A stretch of 64,000 bases of DNA from Streptomyces sp. V3I8 (GTDB lineage Bacteria; Actinomycetota; Actinomycetes; Streptomycetales; Streptomycetaceae): NCBI RefSeq assembly GCF_030817535.1, contig NZ_JAUSZL010000004.1, forward strand, positions 62,001-126,000, read 5' to 3'. The notes beneath the pieces were generated by a model that was not told the origin of the DNA, made no database searches, and was given only the letters and a program-made list of their open reading frames with translations. Each line of letters begins with the position of its first letter. The stretch's first letter is position 1. Of the stretch, positions 18,448 to 27,997 are shown piece after piece. The translations under genes were made by a program, and so were the position numbers.

Positions 18448-19461
18448 ATGGCCAGCACGGCCCCGGATGCCAGTACCTCAGCCGGCATCCTCCGGCTCGG
18501 CAATGCGTTCTGCGATGCCAGGGCGGTACAGACCGCCGTTGAGCTGGATCTGTTCACCACCCTGCACGACTTCCCGGGCGGGGCCCAGGCGCAGGACGTC
18601 CGCCGCGTCCTGAAGCTGCACGGCCGGGGGCTGACGGATTTCCTCGACCTGCTGGCCGCGCTCGGGCTGCTGGTGCGCGAGGACGGACGCTACCGCAACG
18701 CCCCGGGCGCCGAACGGCACCTGGTGCGCGGCGCCAAGGAGTACGTGGGCGGTTTCGTCTTCCGCTCCAGCCGCAACCTCTACCCGGCGTGGGGCCGGCT
18801 GGAGGAGGCGCTGCGGACGGGGAAACAGCAGTCCGGCAGCGACTTCGACGCCGTTGTGAAGAACCCCGGGATCCTGCGTCAGTTCATCGGCAGCATGGAC
18901 GCCCTGACCAATGTGCTGGGCGATCAGCTGACCGGGGCGTTCGACTTCGCCGCCCACGGCCTCGTCGCCGACATCGGCGGGGCCCGCGGCAACCTGGCCG
19001 CCCAGATCCTCGGCGCGGCGGGGCACCTCAAGGGCATCGTCTTCGACCTGCCGGAGATGGAGCCGTTCGCCAAGGAGCTGATCGCCGAACGCGGTCTGGA
19101 GGGCCGCCTCGCCTTCCACGGCGGCAGCTTCTTCACCGACCCGCTGCCGGAGGCGGACGTGCTCGTCCTCGGCCATGTGCTGCACGACTGGGCGCCGGAC
19201 ATCCGCCGCACCCTCACCCTGAAGGCGTGGGAGGCCGTCCGTCCCGGCGGGGCGCTGCTGGTCTACGACCGGATGCTGGACGACGCTGCGGACCATGTGG
19301 AGAACCTCGTCATCAGCCTGGACATGCTCCTGGTGACCGACGGCGGCTCGGAGTACCCGGCGTCGGAAATCACCGGCTACGCCGCGGAGGTCGGCGCCTC
19401 GGCGGAGGTCCGGCCGCTCGGCGACTACGACACCCTGGTCGTCGTACGCAAGCCGAGGTAG
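18448..19461 (+). CDS. SAM-dependent O-methyltransferase
   Basis: ATG 18448 follows AAAGGAG, giving 337 residues. An N-terminal winged-helix dimerisation domain (about 10-100) precedes a class I methyltransferase fold with the SAM motif VADIGGARGNLAAQIL (about 172-187) and VLGHVLHDWAPDIRR. This is the PF00891 family of TcmN-C/TcmO, DnrK and many polyketide O-methyltransferases. It acts on a phenolic hydroxyl. The enzyme at 24554 is a paralog. Confidence 0.92.
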   Translation: MASTAPDASTSAGILRLGNAFCDARAVQTAVELDLFTTLHDFPGGAQAQDVRRVLKLHGRGLTDFLDLLAALGLLVREDGRYRNAPGAERHLVRGAKEYVGGFVFRSSRNLYPAWGRLEEALRTGKQQSGSDFDAVVKNPGILRQFIGSMDALTNVLGDQLTGAFDFAAHGLVADIGGARGNLAAQILGAAGHLKGIVFDLPEMEPFAKELIAERGLEGRLAFHGGSFFTDPLPEADVLVLGHVLHDWAPDIRRTLTLKAWEAVRPGGALLVYDRMLDDAADHVENLVISLDMLLVTDGGSEYPASEITGYAAEVGASAEVRPLGDYDTLVVVRKPR

Positions 19462-19473
19462 CGCGGCCACGCG

Positions 19474-19545
19474 CCCGGACGGCGTGCCAGGGGCCCGCGG
19501 GAGGAATGGAATCCTCTCCCGCGGGCCCCTGGCACGCCGTCCGGG
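19474..19545. terminator. Long hairpin terminator between convergent genes
   Basis: CCCGGACGGCGTGCCAGGGG and further bases pair with their complement ending CCGTCCGGG across a short A/T-rich loop. The stem is about 30 bp. It separates the methyltransferase from the LLM gene. Confidence 0.9.
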
Positions 19546-19566
19546 CCGCGTCGGTGCGGTGGCCTG

Positions 19567-20424
19567 TCAGTGCAGCACGGCCTTCGCGATCAGATCGAGC
19601 TGCTCCGGGTCGGCGGTCACCGGCAGGACGAACAACTCGTCGCAGCCGGCCGCGTCGTACGCCTCGGCCGCCGCGCGCAGTGCCTTCGGTTCGGTGATGG
19701 CCCCGGACGCCAGGCGTCCGGCGAGGGGACCCATGTAGGCGTAGTAGTCGAGCAGGTAGGGCTCGGCCTGCTCGGCGGCGTGCGGGCCGAGTGCCGCGTA
19801 GCAGTTCAGGCCGATCCGTGGAGTGCCGCTGCGGCCCTGTTCGGCCCACAGCTCACGGAACGCGCAGACCTGTCCGGCGACTCTCTGCGGCGGCCCGCCC
19901 GGGGAGATCCAGCCGATGGTGTGTGCTGCGGCGCGCCGCAGCGCGGCCGGGGAGTGCCCGCCTCCCCACAGGGGGATGTCGTCGGCGACCGGTCGCGGGC
20001 CGATCCCGGGGACCGGTCCGTCACCGCGCCAGATGGCGCGCATCTCCTCGATCATCGCGTCCAGCCGGCGGCCTCGGTCGCCGAACCCGGCGCCGGTCGC
20101 GGTGTAGTCGTCCTCACGCATTCCGGAGCCCAGACCGACCACCAGGCGGCCGTGGCTGAGCCGGTCGAGGCTGGCGAGCTGCTTGGCCAGGACTGCGGTG
20201 CCCGGGCGGGCGGCGGGCAGCAGGATGGCGGTGACCAGTCTGACGCGGGTGGTGGCCGCCGCCGCGGCGGCGAGTGCGACGATGCTGTCGTAGCAGTCGT
20301 AGACGACCCGGTCGGTGACGGTCAGGCTGCTGAAGCCGAGCTGGTCGGCGCGGCGGGCGTACTCGACGAGCTGGCCTCCGTCGGCGCCGGGGACGCCGGC
20401 CGGCAGGCAGACTCCGATCTCCAC
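19567..20424 (-). CDS. LLM-class flavin/F420-dependent oxidoreductase, second copy
   Basis: The 285-residue protein begins MEIGVCLPAGVPGADGGQLV. It shares with the copy at 15597 the blocks SHGRLVVGLGSGMREDDYTATG, RGRRLDAMIEEMRAIWRGDG, GIGPRP and the ending CDELFVLPVTADPEQLDLIAKA. The two are clear paralogs. It follows an SDR gene on the same strand, mirroring the arrangement at 14853-16463. Likely role: a second hydride-transfer or oxygenation step on the polycyclic core. Confidence 0.88.
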   Translation of the reverse strand: MEIGVCLPAGVPGADGGQLVEYARRADQLGFSSLTVTDRVVYDCYDSIVALAAAAAATTRVRLVTAILLPAARPGTAVLAKQLASLDRLSHGRLVVGLGSGMREDDYTATGAGFGDRGRRLDAMIEEMRAIWRGDGPVPGIGPRPVADDIPLWGGGHSPAALRRAAAHTIGWISPGGPPQRVAGQVCAFRELWAEQGRSGTPRIGLNCYAALGPHAAEQAEPYLLDYYAYMGPLAGRLASGAITEPKALRAAAEAYDAAGCDELFVLPVTADPEQLDLIAKAVLH

Positions 20425-20472
20425 GGGTTCCTCCTGGCTTGGTTGTCACTGGGTGGATGTTCCGGCTGCCCC

Positions 20473-21228
20473 TCACGCCGCGATGCCGCCGTCGACCGGG
20501 ATCACGGCCCCGGTCACATAGCGGGAGAGGTCGCTGGCCAGCCACAGCACGGCGCCGGCGACGTCGTCCGGGGTGCCGAGCCTGGCCAGCGGGCTCATCG
20601 CCCGGTAGCGCTCGATCGTCGCCTCGCGCTCCCCGTCGGGCAGCGCGTCCATCGCCTCGGTGTGGACCATGCCGAGGGACAGGACGTTGCAGCGGATACC
20701 GCGTGGGCCCAGTTCTCGGGCGAGCGAGCGGTGCAGGCCGTGCAGCGCTGCCTTCGTGGCGGTGTAGTGGACCCGCCGGGGCACGCCGGTCTCGATGGAC
20801 TTGGAGCTCAGGGCGACGAGCGAACTGCCCTGGCCGAGCAGCGGCAGGGCGCCCTGGACGATCAGGTGGACGGCGGTGAGGTTGACCGCGAGGGTGTGCC
20901 GCCAGTGTTCCGGTGCCAGTTCGGCGTACGGGACGGCGTCGATGACGGCGGCGTTGTTGACCACCAGGTCCAGGCGGTCGAACCGGCGGGCGCATTCCCG
21001 GTGCAGGCGGGCGATCCCGGCCGGATCGGCGAGGTCGGCCCGCAGCACGCGGTGGGTGCCGCCGGTCTCCCCCAGCGCGCGCTCCAGCGAGGCGGCGGCC
21101 TCACGGTCCTGGCGGTGGCAGGTGATCACGTCGACGCCGCTGCGTGCCAGCGCGAGCGCGATGCCGCGGCCCACGCCCCGCGTGCCCCCTGTCACGAGTG
21201 CCTTCTTGCCCGCCAGCCCGAGATCCAC
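20473..21228 (-). CDS. FabG-like SDR, second cassette
   Basis: This 251-residue protein starts at GTG 21228 behind GGAGG. Motifs are [12 protein letters not shown] and YTATK, with the ending [19 protein letters not shown]. It resembles the SDRs at 13450 and 14853 (shared [18 protein letters not shown] and [17 protein letters not shown] segments). The longer open frame upstream of 21228 crosses the regulatory region and is not coding. It precedes the LLM gene by 48 bp. Confidence 0.86.
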   Translation of the reverse strand: MDLGLAGKKALVTGGTRGVGRGIALALARSGVDVITCHRQDREAAASLERALGETGGTHRVLRADLADPAGIARLHRECARRFDRLDLVVNNAAVIDAVPYAELAPEHWRHTLAVNLTAVHLIVQGALPLLGQGSSLVALSSKSIETGVPRRVHYTATKAALHGLHRSLARELGPRGIRCNVLSLGMVHTEAMDALPDGEREATIERYRAMSPLARLGTPDDVAGAVLWLASDLSRYVTGAVIPVDGGIAA

Positions 21229-21287
21229 CGCTGTCCTCCGTCGTCCGTGTCGGCTCCCGACCCTGGACCCGGCGACTCGGTGCCTGC

Positions 21288-21358
21288 TCGAGCGCCGATC
21301 GGGTGGCCTGGGCTGTCGAGAGGGCGTCAAGACGCGTTTGAGGCAGCGCCGCGACCCT
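21288..21358 (+). promoter_or_regulatory. SARP operator repeats before the amidotransferase
   Basis: TCGAGAG (21316), TCAAGAC (21327) and TTGAGGC (21338) form three direct heptamers at exact 11-bp steps. GACCCT (21353-21358) follows 8 bp after the third. A further pair, TCGAGCG (21288) and TCGGGTG (21299), lies upstream. The spacing and the ACCCT hexamer match the site at 8899-8930. The target is the gene at 21392, or possibly also the divergent SDR. Confidence 0.6.
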
Positions 21359-21391
21359 CGGTCCCAGACCGACAACCAGAGGAGACCGAAC

Positions 21392-23251
21392 ATGTGCGGA
21401 ATCGCCGGGTGGGTGGACTTCGCGGCTGATCTTTCCGGGGAGCACACGACGATCGGTGCGATGAACGAGGCCCAGCAGCATCGCGGCGTGGACTCGCAGG
21501 GTGTCTGGTGCGACCGCCACGTGGCCCTGGGGCATGTGAGGACGTCGGTGATCGACCTGGCCGGCGGAGCCCAGCCCATGAAGGCGGAGGAGGACGGCCG
21601 CACGCTGGCCGTGCTCAGCTTCAACGGCGAGGTGTTCAACTTCCGTGAGCTGCGCACCGAACTCGAGGCGTACGGCCACCGTTTCCGCACCCGCAGCGAC
21701 ACGGAGGTGCTGCTGCGCTCCTACCTGCAGTGGGGTGCGGACTGCCTCGGCCGTCTGGAGGGCATGTTCGCCTTCGCCGTGTGGGACCTGCGCACCCAGA
21801 GCCTGCTGCTGGCGCGCGACCGGTTCGGGCTCAAACCGCTGTACTACCGCCGGCTCCCGAACGGGGTGGTGTTCGCCTCCGAGCCCAAGGCGCTGCTGAC
21901 CCACCCGCTCCTGCGTGCCGCGGTGGACATCGACGGCCTCCGGGAGGTCTTCTCCACGGCCAAGGTCCCGGGCCGGGCGGTCTTCCGCGACCAGCAGACG
22001 CTGCTGCCCGGCCGCACCCTGACACTCAGCCGGGGCGGAACCGTCGAGCGTGAATACTGGTCGCTGCGGGCGCAGCCGCACACCGAGGACCTGCCGGGCA
22101 CCATCAAGCACGTACGGGCGCTGCTGGAGGACATCGTGCCCGGGCAGCTCACCGCGGACGTGCCGCTGTGCACCCTGCTGTCCGGCGGCGTCGACTCCAG
22201 TGCGATCACCGCGCTGGCCGCGCGGTGGATGCGCCGCAACACCGGGCAGCGCCTGCGCACCGTCACCACGACGTACGACGGCTACAGCGAGAACTTCCAG
22301 CCGGACGACACCCGTGACACCGCCGACCTGCCGTTCGCCGATGCCATGGCGGAGCATGTCGGCTCCGACCACACCCGCATCGTCCTGGACACCGGCGATC
22401 TGATGGATCCCGGGATCCGGATGGCCGCGCTCATGGCCCAGGACCAGCCGTCCTACGCCGGCGACATGGACGCCTCGCAGTTCCTGATGCTCAAGGCCAC
22501 CAAGAGCCACTCCACGGTGGCGCTCACCGGCGAGGTCGGCGACGAGCTCTTCGGCGGCTTCCGGTGGATGCACGACGAAGAGCTGGTGCGTTCGGGCACC
22601 TTCCCGTGGATCGCCAACGAGAAACGGGTGCCCGGCTGCCGCAAGGGCCAGGGGCGCGGCCTGCTGAGCGACGAGCTGCAGGCCAAGCTGGACATGGACA
22701 GCTATTACGCCGACAACTTCTCCCAGGCCCGCAAGGAGACGCCGCACCAGCCGGGCGAGAGCGAGTACGAGAGCCTGATGCGCACGGTCCGCTACGTCAA
22801 GCTCACCCGGTGGCTGCCGATGCTGCTGGAGCGCGGCGACCGGCTCGCGGCCGCCTGGGCGCTGGAGACGCGGCTGCCGTTCATGGACCACCGGCTGGTG
22901 GAGTACGCCTACAACATCCCGTGGGAGTTCCACACCTTCGACGGACGGGACAAGAGTCTGCTGCGGGCCGCGGTGGAGGATCTGCTGCCGGCCTCGGTCC
23001 TCGAACGGCGCAAGAGCCCCTACCCGGTCACCCAGGACCCGTCCTACACCGAGGCCCTGCACGCGGAGCTGGCCGCGACCTTCGCGGACCCGGACGCCCC
23101 CGTGCTGCCCCTGCTGGACCCGGCCGCCGTCAAGGAGGTCCTCGCCCACCCCAAGGGGGTCTCCCAGGACTGGCCGAGCCGGATGAACGTGGAGATGGCG
23201 CTGGGGCTCAACGCCTGGCTCAAGCACTACAGCATCAGCCTCGAGTTCTAG
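21392..23251 (+). CDS. Asparagine-synthase-like glutamine amidotransferase
   Basis: The 619-residue protein starts [10 protein letters not shown], so Cys2 is the expected class II glutaminase nucleophile; ATG 21392 follows AGAGGAGA. The glutaminase domain spans about 2-210. The ATP-pyrophosphatase domain follows, with SGGVDSS at about 264-270 and a ligand loop [11 protein letters not shown]. Homologues in fredericamycin, lysolipin and xantholipin clusters amidate a polyketide carboxyl group and lead to the nitrogen heterocycle; the sequence here is full length. Its location inside the PKS cluster argues for that role over amino acid metabolism. It shares a transcript with the P450 10 bp downstream. 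Confidence 0.9.
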   Translation: MCGIAGWVDFAADLSGEHTTIGAMNEAQQHRGVDSQGVWCDRHVALGHVRTSVIDLAGGAQPMKAEEDGRTLAVLSFNGEVFNFRELRTELEAYGHRFRTRSDTEVLLRSYLQWGADCLGRLEGMFAFAVWDLRTQSLLLARDRFGLKPLYYRRLPNGVVFASEPKALLTHPLLRAAVDIDGLREVFSTAKVPGRAVFRDQQTLLPGRTLTLSRGGTVEREYWSLRAQPHTEDLPGTIKHVRALLEDIVPGQLTADVPLCTLLSGGVDSSAITALAARWMRRNTGQRLRTVTTTYDGYSENFQPDDTRDTADLPFADAMAEHVGSDHTRIVLDTGDLMDPGIRMAALMAQDQPSYAGDMDASQFLMLKATKSHSTVALTGEVGDELFGGFRWMHDEELVRSGTFPWIANEKRVPGCRKGQGRGLLSDELQAKLDMDSYYADNFSQARKETPHQPGESEYESLMRTVRYVKLTRWLPMLLERGDRLAAAWALETRLPFMDHRLVEYAYNIPWEFHTFDGRDKSLLRAAVEDLLPASVLERRKSPYPVTQDPSYTEALHAELAATFADPDAPVLPLLDPAAVKEVLAHPKGVSQDWPSRMNVEMALGLNAWLKHYSISLEF

Positions 23252-23261
23252 GAGAGACACG

Positions 23262-24473
23262 ATGCCCCAGACCCAACCGCAGCCCCTGGACCTGGCGCGC
23301 GGCTGCCCGCTGGCGCAACCGGAGCCGTACGCCCGGTTGCGTTCCGAGGCGCCGGTCAGCCCGGTCAGGCTGCCGGACGGCGGCACCGGCTGGCTGGTGA
23401 CGAGTTTCAGGGACGTCACCGCCGCCCTGGCACACCCCCAGGTGAGCGCGCAGCGGCACTTCCAGACCTCGGTCAACTCGGTCACCCTCACCCCCGAGGA
23501 GTATCTCGCCTCCGGATTCGGCACCTCCTTCATCGGGATGGACCCGCCGGAGCACACCCGTTACCGACGGCTGCTGACCGGGCAGTTCACGGTCCGCAGG
23601 CTCAAGTCGCTGGCTCCGAGCATCGAACGGATCGTGGACGAGTGCCTGGACGCCCTGGAGGCCGCGGGTCCGCCGGCGGACCTGGTGACGGACTTCGCGC
23701 AGCCCGTCCCCTCCCAGGTGATCTGCGCGCTGTTCGGCATGCCCTACCGGGACAGCGCGCTGTTCCAGGAGCGCTCTCACGTGATCTTTCGGATGGAGCG
23801 GGGCAAGGAGGAGCTGCTGGACGCGATGACCGGCATGGCGGACGACATGCGCGCCCTGGTGCGAAAGAAGCGCGAGAGTCCGGACACGAGTCTGCTGAGC
23901 GGCCTCATCGAGGCGGTGCCCGAGGACGGGACGCCGCTGACGGACGACGAGCTGGTGGCCGTCGGCAATCTGATGATGATCGCGGGCTACGAGACCACCG
24001 CCAATGTGATCGGGCTGGGCGTACTGGCCCTGATGTCCTTCCGGTCGCAGTGGGAGACGTTGCGGGAGCAGCCGGAGCTGGTCGACCGTGCGGTGGAGGA
24101 GATCCTGCGCTACACCACGGTCGGTCCCTTCTGCCTGCCGCGCACGGCAAAGGCCGATCTCGAGCTCGGCGGGCAGCAGATCAGGGCGGGCGATCCGCTC
24201 CTGCTGGCGACCGAGTCGGCCAACTGGGACCCCGCGCAGTTCCCCCGCCCGGAAGAGTTCGACGTGACCCGCCGCCCCAAGCGGCATGTGGCCTTCGCCT
24301 ACGGCCTGCACCAGTGCCTGGGGCAGGAGCTGGCCCGTATGGAGATGCGGATCGCGTTCGGCAAGCTGGTGCGGCGGTTCCCGGAGCTGAGCCTGACCGT
24401 CCCGGCCGACCAGGTGCCGATGCGCACCGACATGCAGATCTACGGCGCGCACACGCTGCCGGTCACCTGGTGA
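23262..24473 (+). CDS. Cytochrome P450
   Basis: The 403-residue enzyme has the oxygen-binding helix AGYETTANV, the EEILRYT (ExxR-region) segment, and the haem loop FAYGLHQCLGQELAR with Cys352 as haem ligand. Length is standard for soluble actinobacterial P450s. It may hydroxylate, couple or rearrange the polyketide, and xanthone- or methylenedioxy-forming steps in related pathways use P450s. Electrons must come from ferredoxins outside the window, as none is encoded beside it. Confidence 0.93.
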   Translation: MPQTQPQPLDLARGCPLAQPEPYARLRSEAPVSPVRLPDGGTGWLVTSFRDVTAALAHPQVSAQRHFQTSVNSVTLTPEEYLASGFGTSFIGMDPPEHTRYRRLLTGQFTVRRLKSLAPSIERIVDECLDALEAAGPPADLVTDFAQPVPSQVICALFGMPYRDSALFQERSHVIFRMERGKEELLDAMTGMADDMRALVRKKRESPDTSLLSGLIEAVPEDGTPLTDDELVAVGNLMMIAGYETTANVIGLGVLALMSFRSQWETLREQPELVDRAVEEILRYTTVGPFCLPRTAKADLELGGQQIRAGDPLLLATESANWDPAQFPRPEEFDVTRRPKRHVAFAYGLHQCLGQELARMEMRIAFGKLVRRFPELSLTVPADQVPMRTDMQIYGAHTLPVTW

Positions 24474-24493
24474 CGCCGGTCGCCCGGTGACGT

Positions 24494-24543
24494 GCGAAAG
24501 CCCGGGCCGGAAGGGTCGAAACCCTTCCGGCCCGGGCTTTCGC
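24494..24543. terminator. Perfect 23-bp hairpin terminator
   Basis: GCGAAAGCCCGGGCCGGAAG and three further bases pair perfectly with the second arm across a CGAA loop. The hairpin lies between the convergent P450 and methyltransferase genes and should stop transcripts from both sides. Confidence 0.93.
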
Positions 24544-24553
24544 CCGCCGGGGT

Positions 24554-25597
24554 TCAGCCGGCCTTGTGCGCGATGACCGCCGTCTCCAAGCCGTCGAACA
24601 GGGGCAGCGTCGACGTCGAGGCGAAACCGGCGTCCGCGGCGTAGCGGCGGCAGTCGGCGACGGTGTACTCCGAGCCGCCCGGCGTCACGACCAGCAGGTT
24701 CAGGCAGCCCAGCAGGCCGGTCGCGTGGTGCCTGCGGTCGTCGTCGATCATCCGGTCGTAGAAGATCGCGACACCACCGGGCTCGACCGCTTCGAAGGCC
24801 CGGCGGACCAGGGTCTCCCGCTGGCCGTCGTCCCAGTCGTGCAGGATGTGACCGAAGATCAGCACATCGGCCGGCGGGATCGGTTCGTTGAAGAAGTCGC
24901 CGGTCGTGAAGCCGATGCGGCCGGTGGTACCGCGGCGCCGCATGTGCTCCTCGAACAGCTCGGCGAGTTCCGGCCGGTCCAGGACCGTGCCCTGCAGGTG
25001 CGGCTGTGCCTTGAGCAACGTGGCCGCCAGGTTGCCCCGGGCGCCGCCGACGTCGACGAACGTCCCGTGCCGGGTCCAGTCCAGGCCGGCCGCCAGCTCG
25101 GCGGCGATGTGGGTGTTCCAGGCGTCCATCGCGGCGATGAAGCTGCGCCGCTCGTCGATGTCCTCGTAGAGCCGCTCGAAGAAGTCCTCGCTGTCCCAGC
25201 CGATGTACGGCTTGCCGGTGCGCAGGCTCTCGGTGAGCCCTTCCCAGGCCCTGAACAGGTGTTTGCTGGCCTGCCGCATCCAGCCGCCGATGTAGCTCTC
25301 GCGGTTCTCGTCCAGGAAGTACGCGGTCGTCGGAGTGTTGCGGTACCTCCCGTCCTCCCGCTCCAGTACCCCGAGCGCCACCAGGGCGTCCAGGAAGTCC
25401 CGCGAGGAGCGGGGGTGCAGGTCCAGCGTCGCGCGCAGCTGTTCCTCGCCCGCCTCGCCGTCGCCCAGCACGGTGAACAGGCCGATCTCGACGGCCGTCA
25501 GCAGGGTCTTGGCACCCCAGAAACCGGTGCCCAGTTCGATGAGCGGCCGGGCGTTGAACGGGACGGCGGGGCTGTGGTCGTCAGTGGAGGCGGTCAT
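24554..25597 (-). CDS. SAM-dependent O-methyltransferase, second copy
   Basis: The 347-residue protein has a dimerisation domain (about 20-110), the SAM motif FVDVGGARGNLAATLLKAQP and VLIFGHILHDWDDGQRETLV. It resembles the enzyme at 18448 (shared VGGARGNLAA-like and GGSEYTVADCRRYAADAG segments). PF00891-type enzymes methylate phenols on polyketides. It lies 60 bp downstream of a P450 gene on the same strand, so hydroxylation followed by methylation is a reasonable guess. Confidence 0.91.
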   Translation of the reverse strand: MTASTDDHSPAVPFNARPLIELGTGFWGAKTLLTAVEIGLFTVLGDGEAGEEQLRATLDLHPRSSRDFLDALVALGVLEREDGRYRNTPTTAYFLDENRESYIGGWMRQASKHLFRAWEGLTESLRTGKPYIGWDSEDFFERLYEDIDERRSFIAAMDAWNTHIAAELAAGLDWTRHGTFVDVGGARGNLAATLLKAQPHLQGTVLDRPELAELFEEHMRRRGTTGRIGFTTGDFFNEPIPPADVLIFGHILHDWDDGQRETLVRRAFEAVEPGGVAIFYDRMIDDDRRHHATGLLGCLNLLVVTPGGSEYTVADCRRYAADAGFASTSTLPLFDGLETAVIAHKAG

Positions 25598-25657
25598 CTT
25601 GGAGGGATCCTTCCCTGGGTGCGAGGACGGTGGTGGCCGGGGCAGGGCGCATGGGGC

Positions 25658-26857
25658 TCACCAGGTGAGCGGGAGGGTGTCCGGGCGGGTGAACGCGCGG
25701 TTCGCGCTCCAGCTCAGTTCGTCGTGGGCCACGGCGAGCCGGAAGGCACCGAGCTGGGTGAACAGCTCGTCCAGTACGACGGTGAGTTCGATCCGGCCCA
25801 GGTGCGCGCCGAGGCAGTGGTGTATGCCGTGCCCGAAGGCCAGATGCGGGTTGTGTGTCCGGGTCAGGTCCAGCTCCGCGGCGTCGGTGAAGACCTGTTC
25901 GTCGCGGTTGGCGGAGTTGATGCAGGGCAGCACCGCTTCGCCCGCCCTGACCTGCACCCCGCCGATCTCCATGTCCTCCAACGCGATCCGGATCGGGCCG
26001 ACACCGCCGCCGGCCTGCGAGAAGCGGAGCAGCTCGTCGACGGCGGCGGGCAGTTCGCCACGCCGCTCGAGCAGTCTGCGCACGGTCTGTGGCCGTTCGG
26101 TCAGGGTGAGCACGCCGTGCGCGATCTCGGAGGTGGTGGCGTGGTAGCCCGCCATCAGCATGGTTTCCGCGAACGCCACCAGTTCCTCGGTGCTCAGCGA
26201 GTCGTTCTCGTCCCGGGCGGCGATCAGGACGGTCAGCAGGTCGTCCGCGGACTCGCGCTGCTTGGCGGCGATGAGCTCACCCAGGTAGCGGCGCAGTTCG
26301 GCGGCGGCGGCGCCGACCTCGGCCATGGAGTGGGCGCTGACGCTGAGCATCACGTCCGTCCAGCCCTGGAAGAGCGTGTGGTCCTGCGGCGGCACGCCCA
26401 GCATCTCGCAGATCACCGTGAGGGGCAGCGGCTGCGCGAGGTGCTCGACGAGATCCGCCGGCGGGCCGAGCTCGACCATCCGGCCCACCATCTGCCGGGT
26501 CAGTTCCGTCACCCGCGGCCGGAGCGTCTCGACCTGACGGGTCGTGAACACCCGGCCCACCAGGGCGCGCAGCCGGGTGTGCTCCGGCGGGTCCATCACG
26601 AAGATCGACTTGGAGCCGGAGGCCACCGGAAGGAGCCTGGGCGCGTCCGGCCGGGTGATCGCCTCGCGGCTGAACCGTGGATCGGACAGCACCTTGCGCA
26701 CCTCCGCGTGCCGGGTCACCAGCCACACCTGGTGGCCGTTGGCCAAGGTGGCCCGGGCGACCGGGCATTCGGCGCGCAGCCGGCCGAACTCGTCCGGCGG
26801 AAGCATCGGATGCTTGCTGGTGAACGGGAAGCGGAGCGGTTCGTCGGTTCGTGTCAT
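25658..26857 (-). CDS. Cytochrome P450, second copy
   Basis: This 399-residue enzyme has AGYHATTSEI where the usual helix has AGxETT (histidine replaces the acidic residue before the threonines), DELLRFSQ, and the haem loop FGHGIHHCLGAHLGR with Cys348. It starts at ATG 26857 behind GGCGAGGA. The I-helix substitution is seen in some biosynthetic P450s with unusual proton delivery. It is distinct from the P450 at 23262. Confidence 0.92.
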   Translation of the reverse strand: MTRTDEPLRFPFTSKHPMLPPDEFGRLRAECPVARATLANGHQVWLVTRHAEVRKVLSDPRFSREAITRPDAPRLLPVASGSKSIFVMDPPEHTRLRALVGRVFTTRQVETLRPRVTELTRQMVGRMVELGPPADLVEHLAQPLPLTVICEMLGVPPQDHTLFQGWTDVMLSVSAHSMAEVGAAAAELRRYLGELIAAKQRESADDLLTVLIAARDENDSLSTEELVAFAETMLMAGYHATTSEIAHGVLTLTERPQTVRRLLERRGELPAAVDELLRFSQAGGGVGPIRIALEDMEIGGVQVRAGEAVLPCINSANRDEQVFTDAAELDLTRTHNPHLAFGHGIHHCLGAHLGRIELTVVLDELFTQLGAFRLAVAHDELSWSANRAFTRPDTLPLTW

Positions 26858-27220
26858 CGGTCCTCGCCTTTCTCCGGGGGCCCGGCCCGGGTCCCGCGCG
26901 CGAAACGGGGGGTCCGGGGGTACCGGGGGCTGACAGGTGGCGGACGGCCCGGAGCGGGCCGCGGACCGCGGCGGCCCGGGGACGGCCGTCCCGCGCCGGC
27001 AGCATCACCGGGAATCCTCCCGGGCTCGGTGATCCCGGGTGGAGGCTCACACCCGGGGCTCGGAGCCGGCTCGACCTCGGCTGGACACGCCGCCGCCGGA
27101 GGGCGGGCGCGCACCGGGGGCGGGGCGGGCGGTGGGGACTCCATCGCGACGCGAGCACGGCTCGGGCGCGGAGCTGGAGCATCACACGTCATCCACCGTT
27201 CGGGAGCCCTGGGGGACGTC
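26858..27220. other. Divergent intergenic region
   Basis: This 363-bp spacer separates the divergent P450 and SDR genes. No gene is seen. It contains possible SARP heptamers at 27060-27088. Confidence 0.5.
27060..27088 (+). promoter_or_regulatory. Possible SARP heptamers
   Basis: TCGGAGC (27060), TCGACCT (27071) and TGGACAC (27082) are spaced 11 bp apart. The heptamers are degenerate, and no clear -10 box follows at 8 bp, so this is weaker than the sites at 8899 and 21316. Confidence 0.3.
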
Positions 27221-27904
27221 GTGGCCGAACACCGTACCGCCCTGATCACGGGGGCCAACCGAGGCCTTGGCCGGGCCGTCGCCGCCGAACTCGCCGATCG
27301 TGGCCTGCGCGTCCTTGCGACCGCGCGCGACGGCCGGGCCGCCGTGCGCACGGCCGAGGAGCTGGGGCCGCGGGTCAGCGGCCACGAACTGGACGTGAGC
27401 GACCCGCGCAGCGTGCGCCGGGCGGCCGGGCGGCTGCCCGCGGTGGATGTGCTCGTCTGCAACGCCGGAGTGCTGCTCGACGGCGGCCGGGACGTGCTCA
27501 CCGAGCCCCTGGAGCTCGTGCGGGACACCTTGGAGGTGAACCTGCTGGGCGGCTGGCGCGTCGTGCAGGCGTTCGTTCCGGGGATGGTCCGGCGCGGCTG
27601 GGGCCGCGTGGTGTTCGTCTCCAGCGGCACCGGCTCCTTCCGGCTGGGCCTGTGGGCCGGCGCACCCGCCTATTCGCTGTCCAAGGCCGCCGTGAACGCG
27701 CTCACCACGATGCTGGCCGACCGGACGGCGGACACCGGAGTGCTGGTGAACGCGGTCAACCCCGGCCGGGTGCGGACGCGGATGGTGCCCGATGCCGAAC
27801 GCACGGCCCAGGAGGCGGCGGTGGACATCGCGGATGCCGCCACGCTGCCGGACGGCGGCCCCACCGGGGCCTTCCTGCGCGACGGGGAGCACCTCGGATG
27901 GTGA
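27221..27904 (+). CDS. Short-chain dehydrogenase/reductase
   Basis: The 227-residue protein starts at GTG 27221 behind GGGGGA. It has TGANRGLG (about 9-16), CNAG, a catalytic serine in VFVSSGTGS, and YSLSKAAVNALT. The C-terminus is shortened compared with FabG and lacks the dimer tail, resembling carbonyl-reductase-like SDRs. It is divergent from the P450 at 25658. A tailoring ketone or quinone reduction is possible. The substrate is unknown. Confidence 0.83.
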   Translation: MAEHRTALITGANRGLGRAVAAELADRGLRVLATARDGRAAVRTAEELGPRVSGHELDVSDPRSVRRAAGRLPAVDVLVCNAGVLLDGGRDVLTEPLELVRDTLEVNLLGGWRVVQAFVPGMVRRGWGRVVFVSSGTGSFRLGLWAGAPAYSLSKAAVNALTTMLADRTADTGVLVNAVNPGRVRTRMVPDAERTAQEAAVDIADAATLPDGGPTGAFLRDGEHLGW

Positions 27905-27997
27905 CGGGCGCGTGCGGCGGCCGGGCGGAGCGATCCGGCCGGGTCGGTTCCGTGTCCCCTGCGGCCGGCTTGATCGGCCGGACCCGGCCCCGGGGCG

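Noticed and set aside
21101..23557. An 818-codon minus-strand frame opposite the amidotransferase
   Set aside because: The plus strand encodes a complete enzyme with catalytic motifs; the antisense frame has none.
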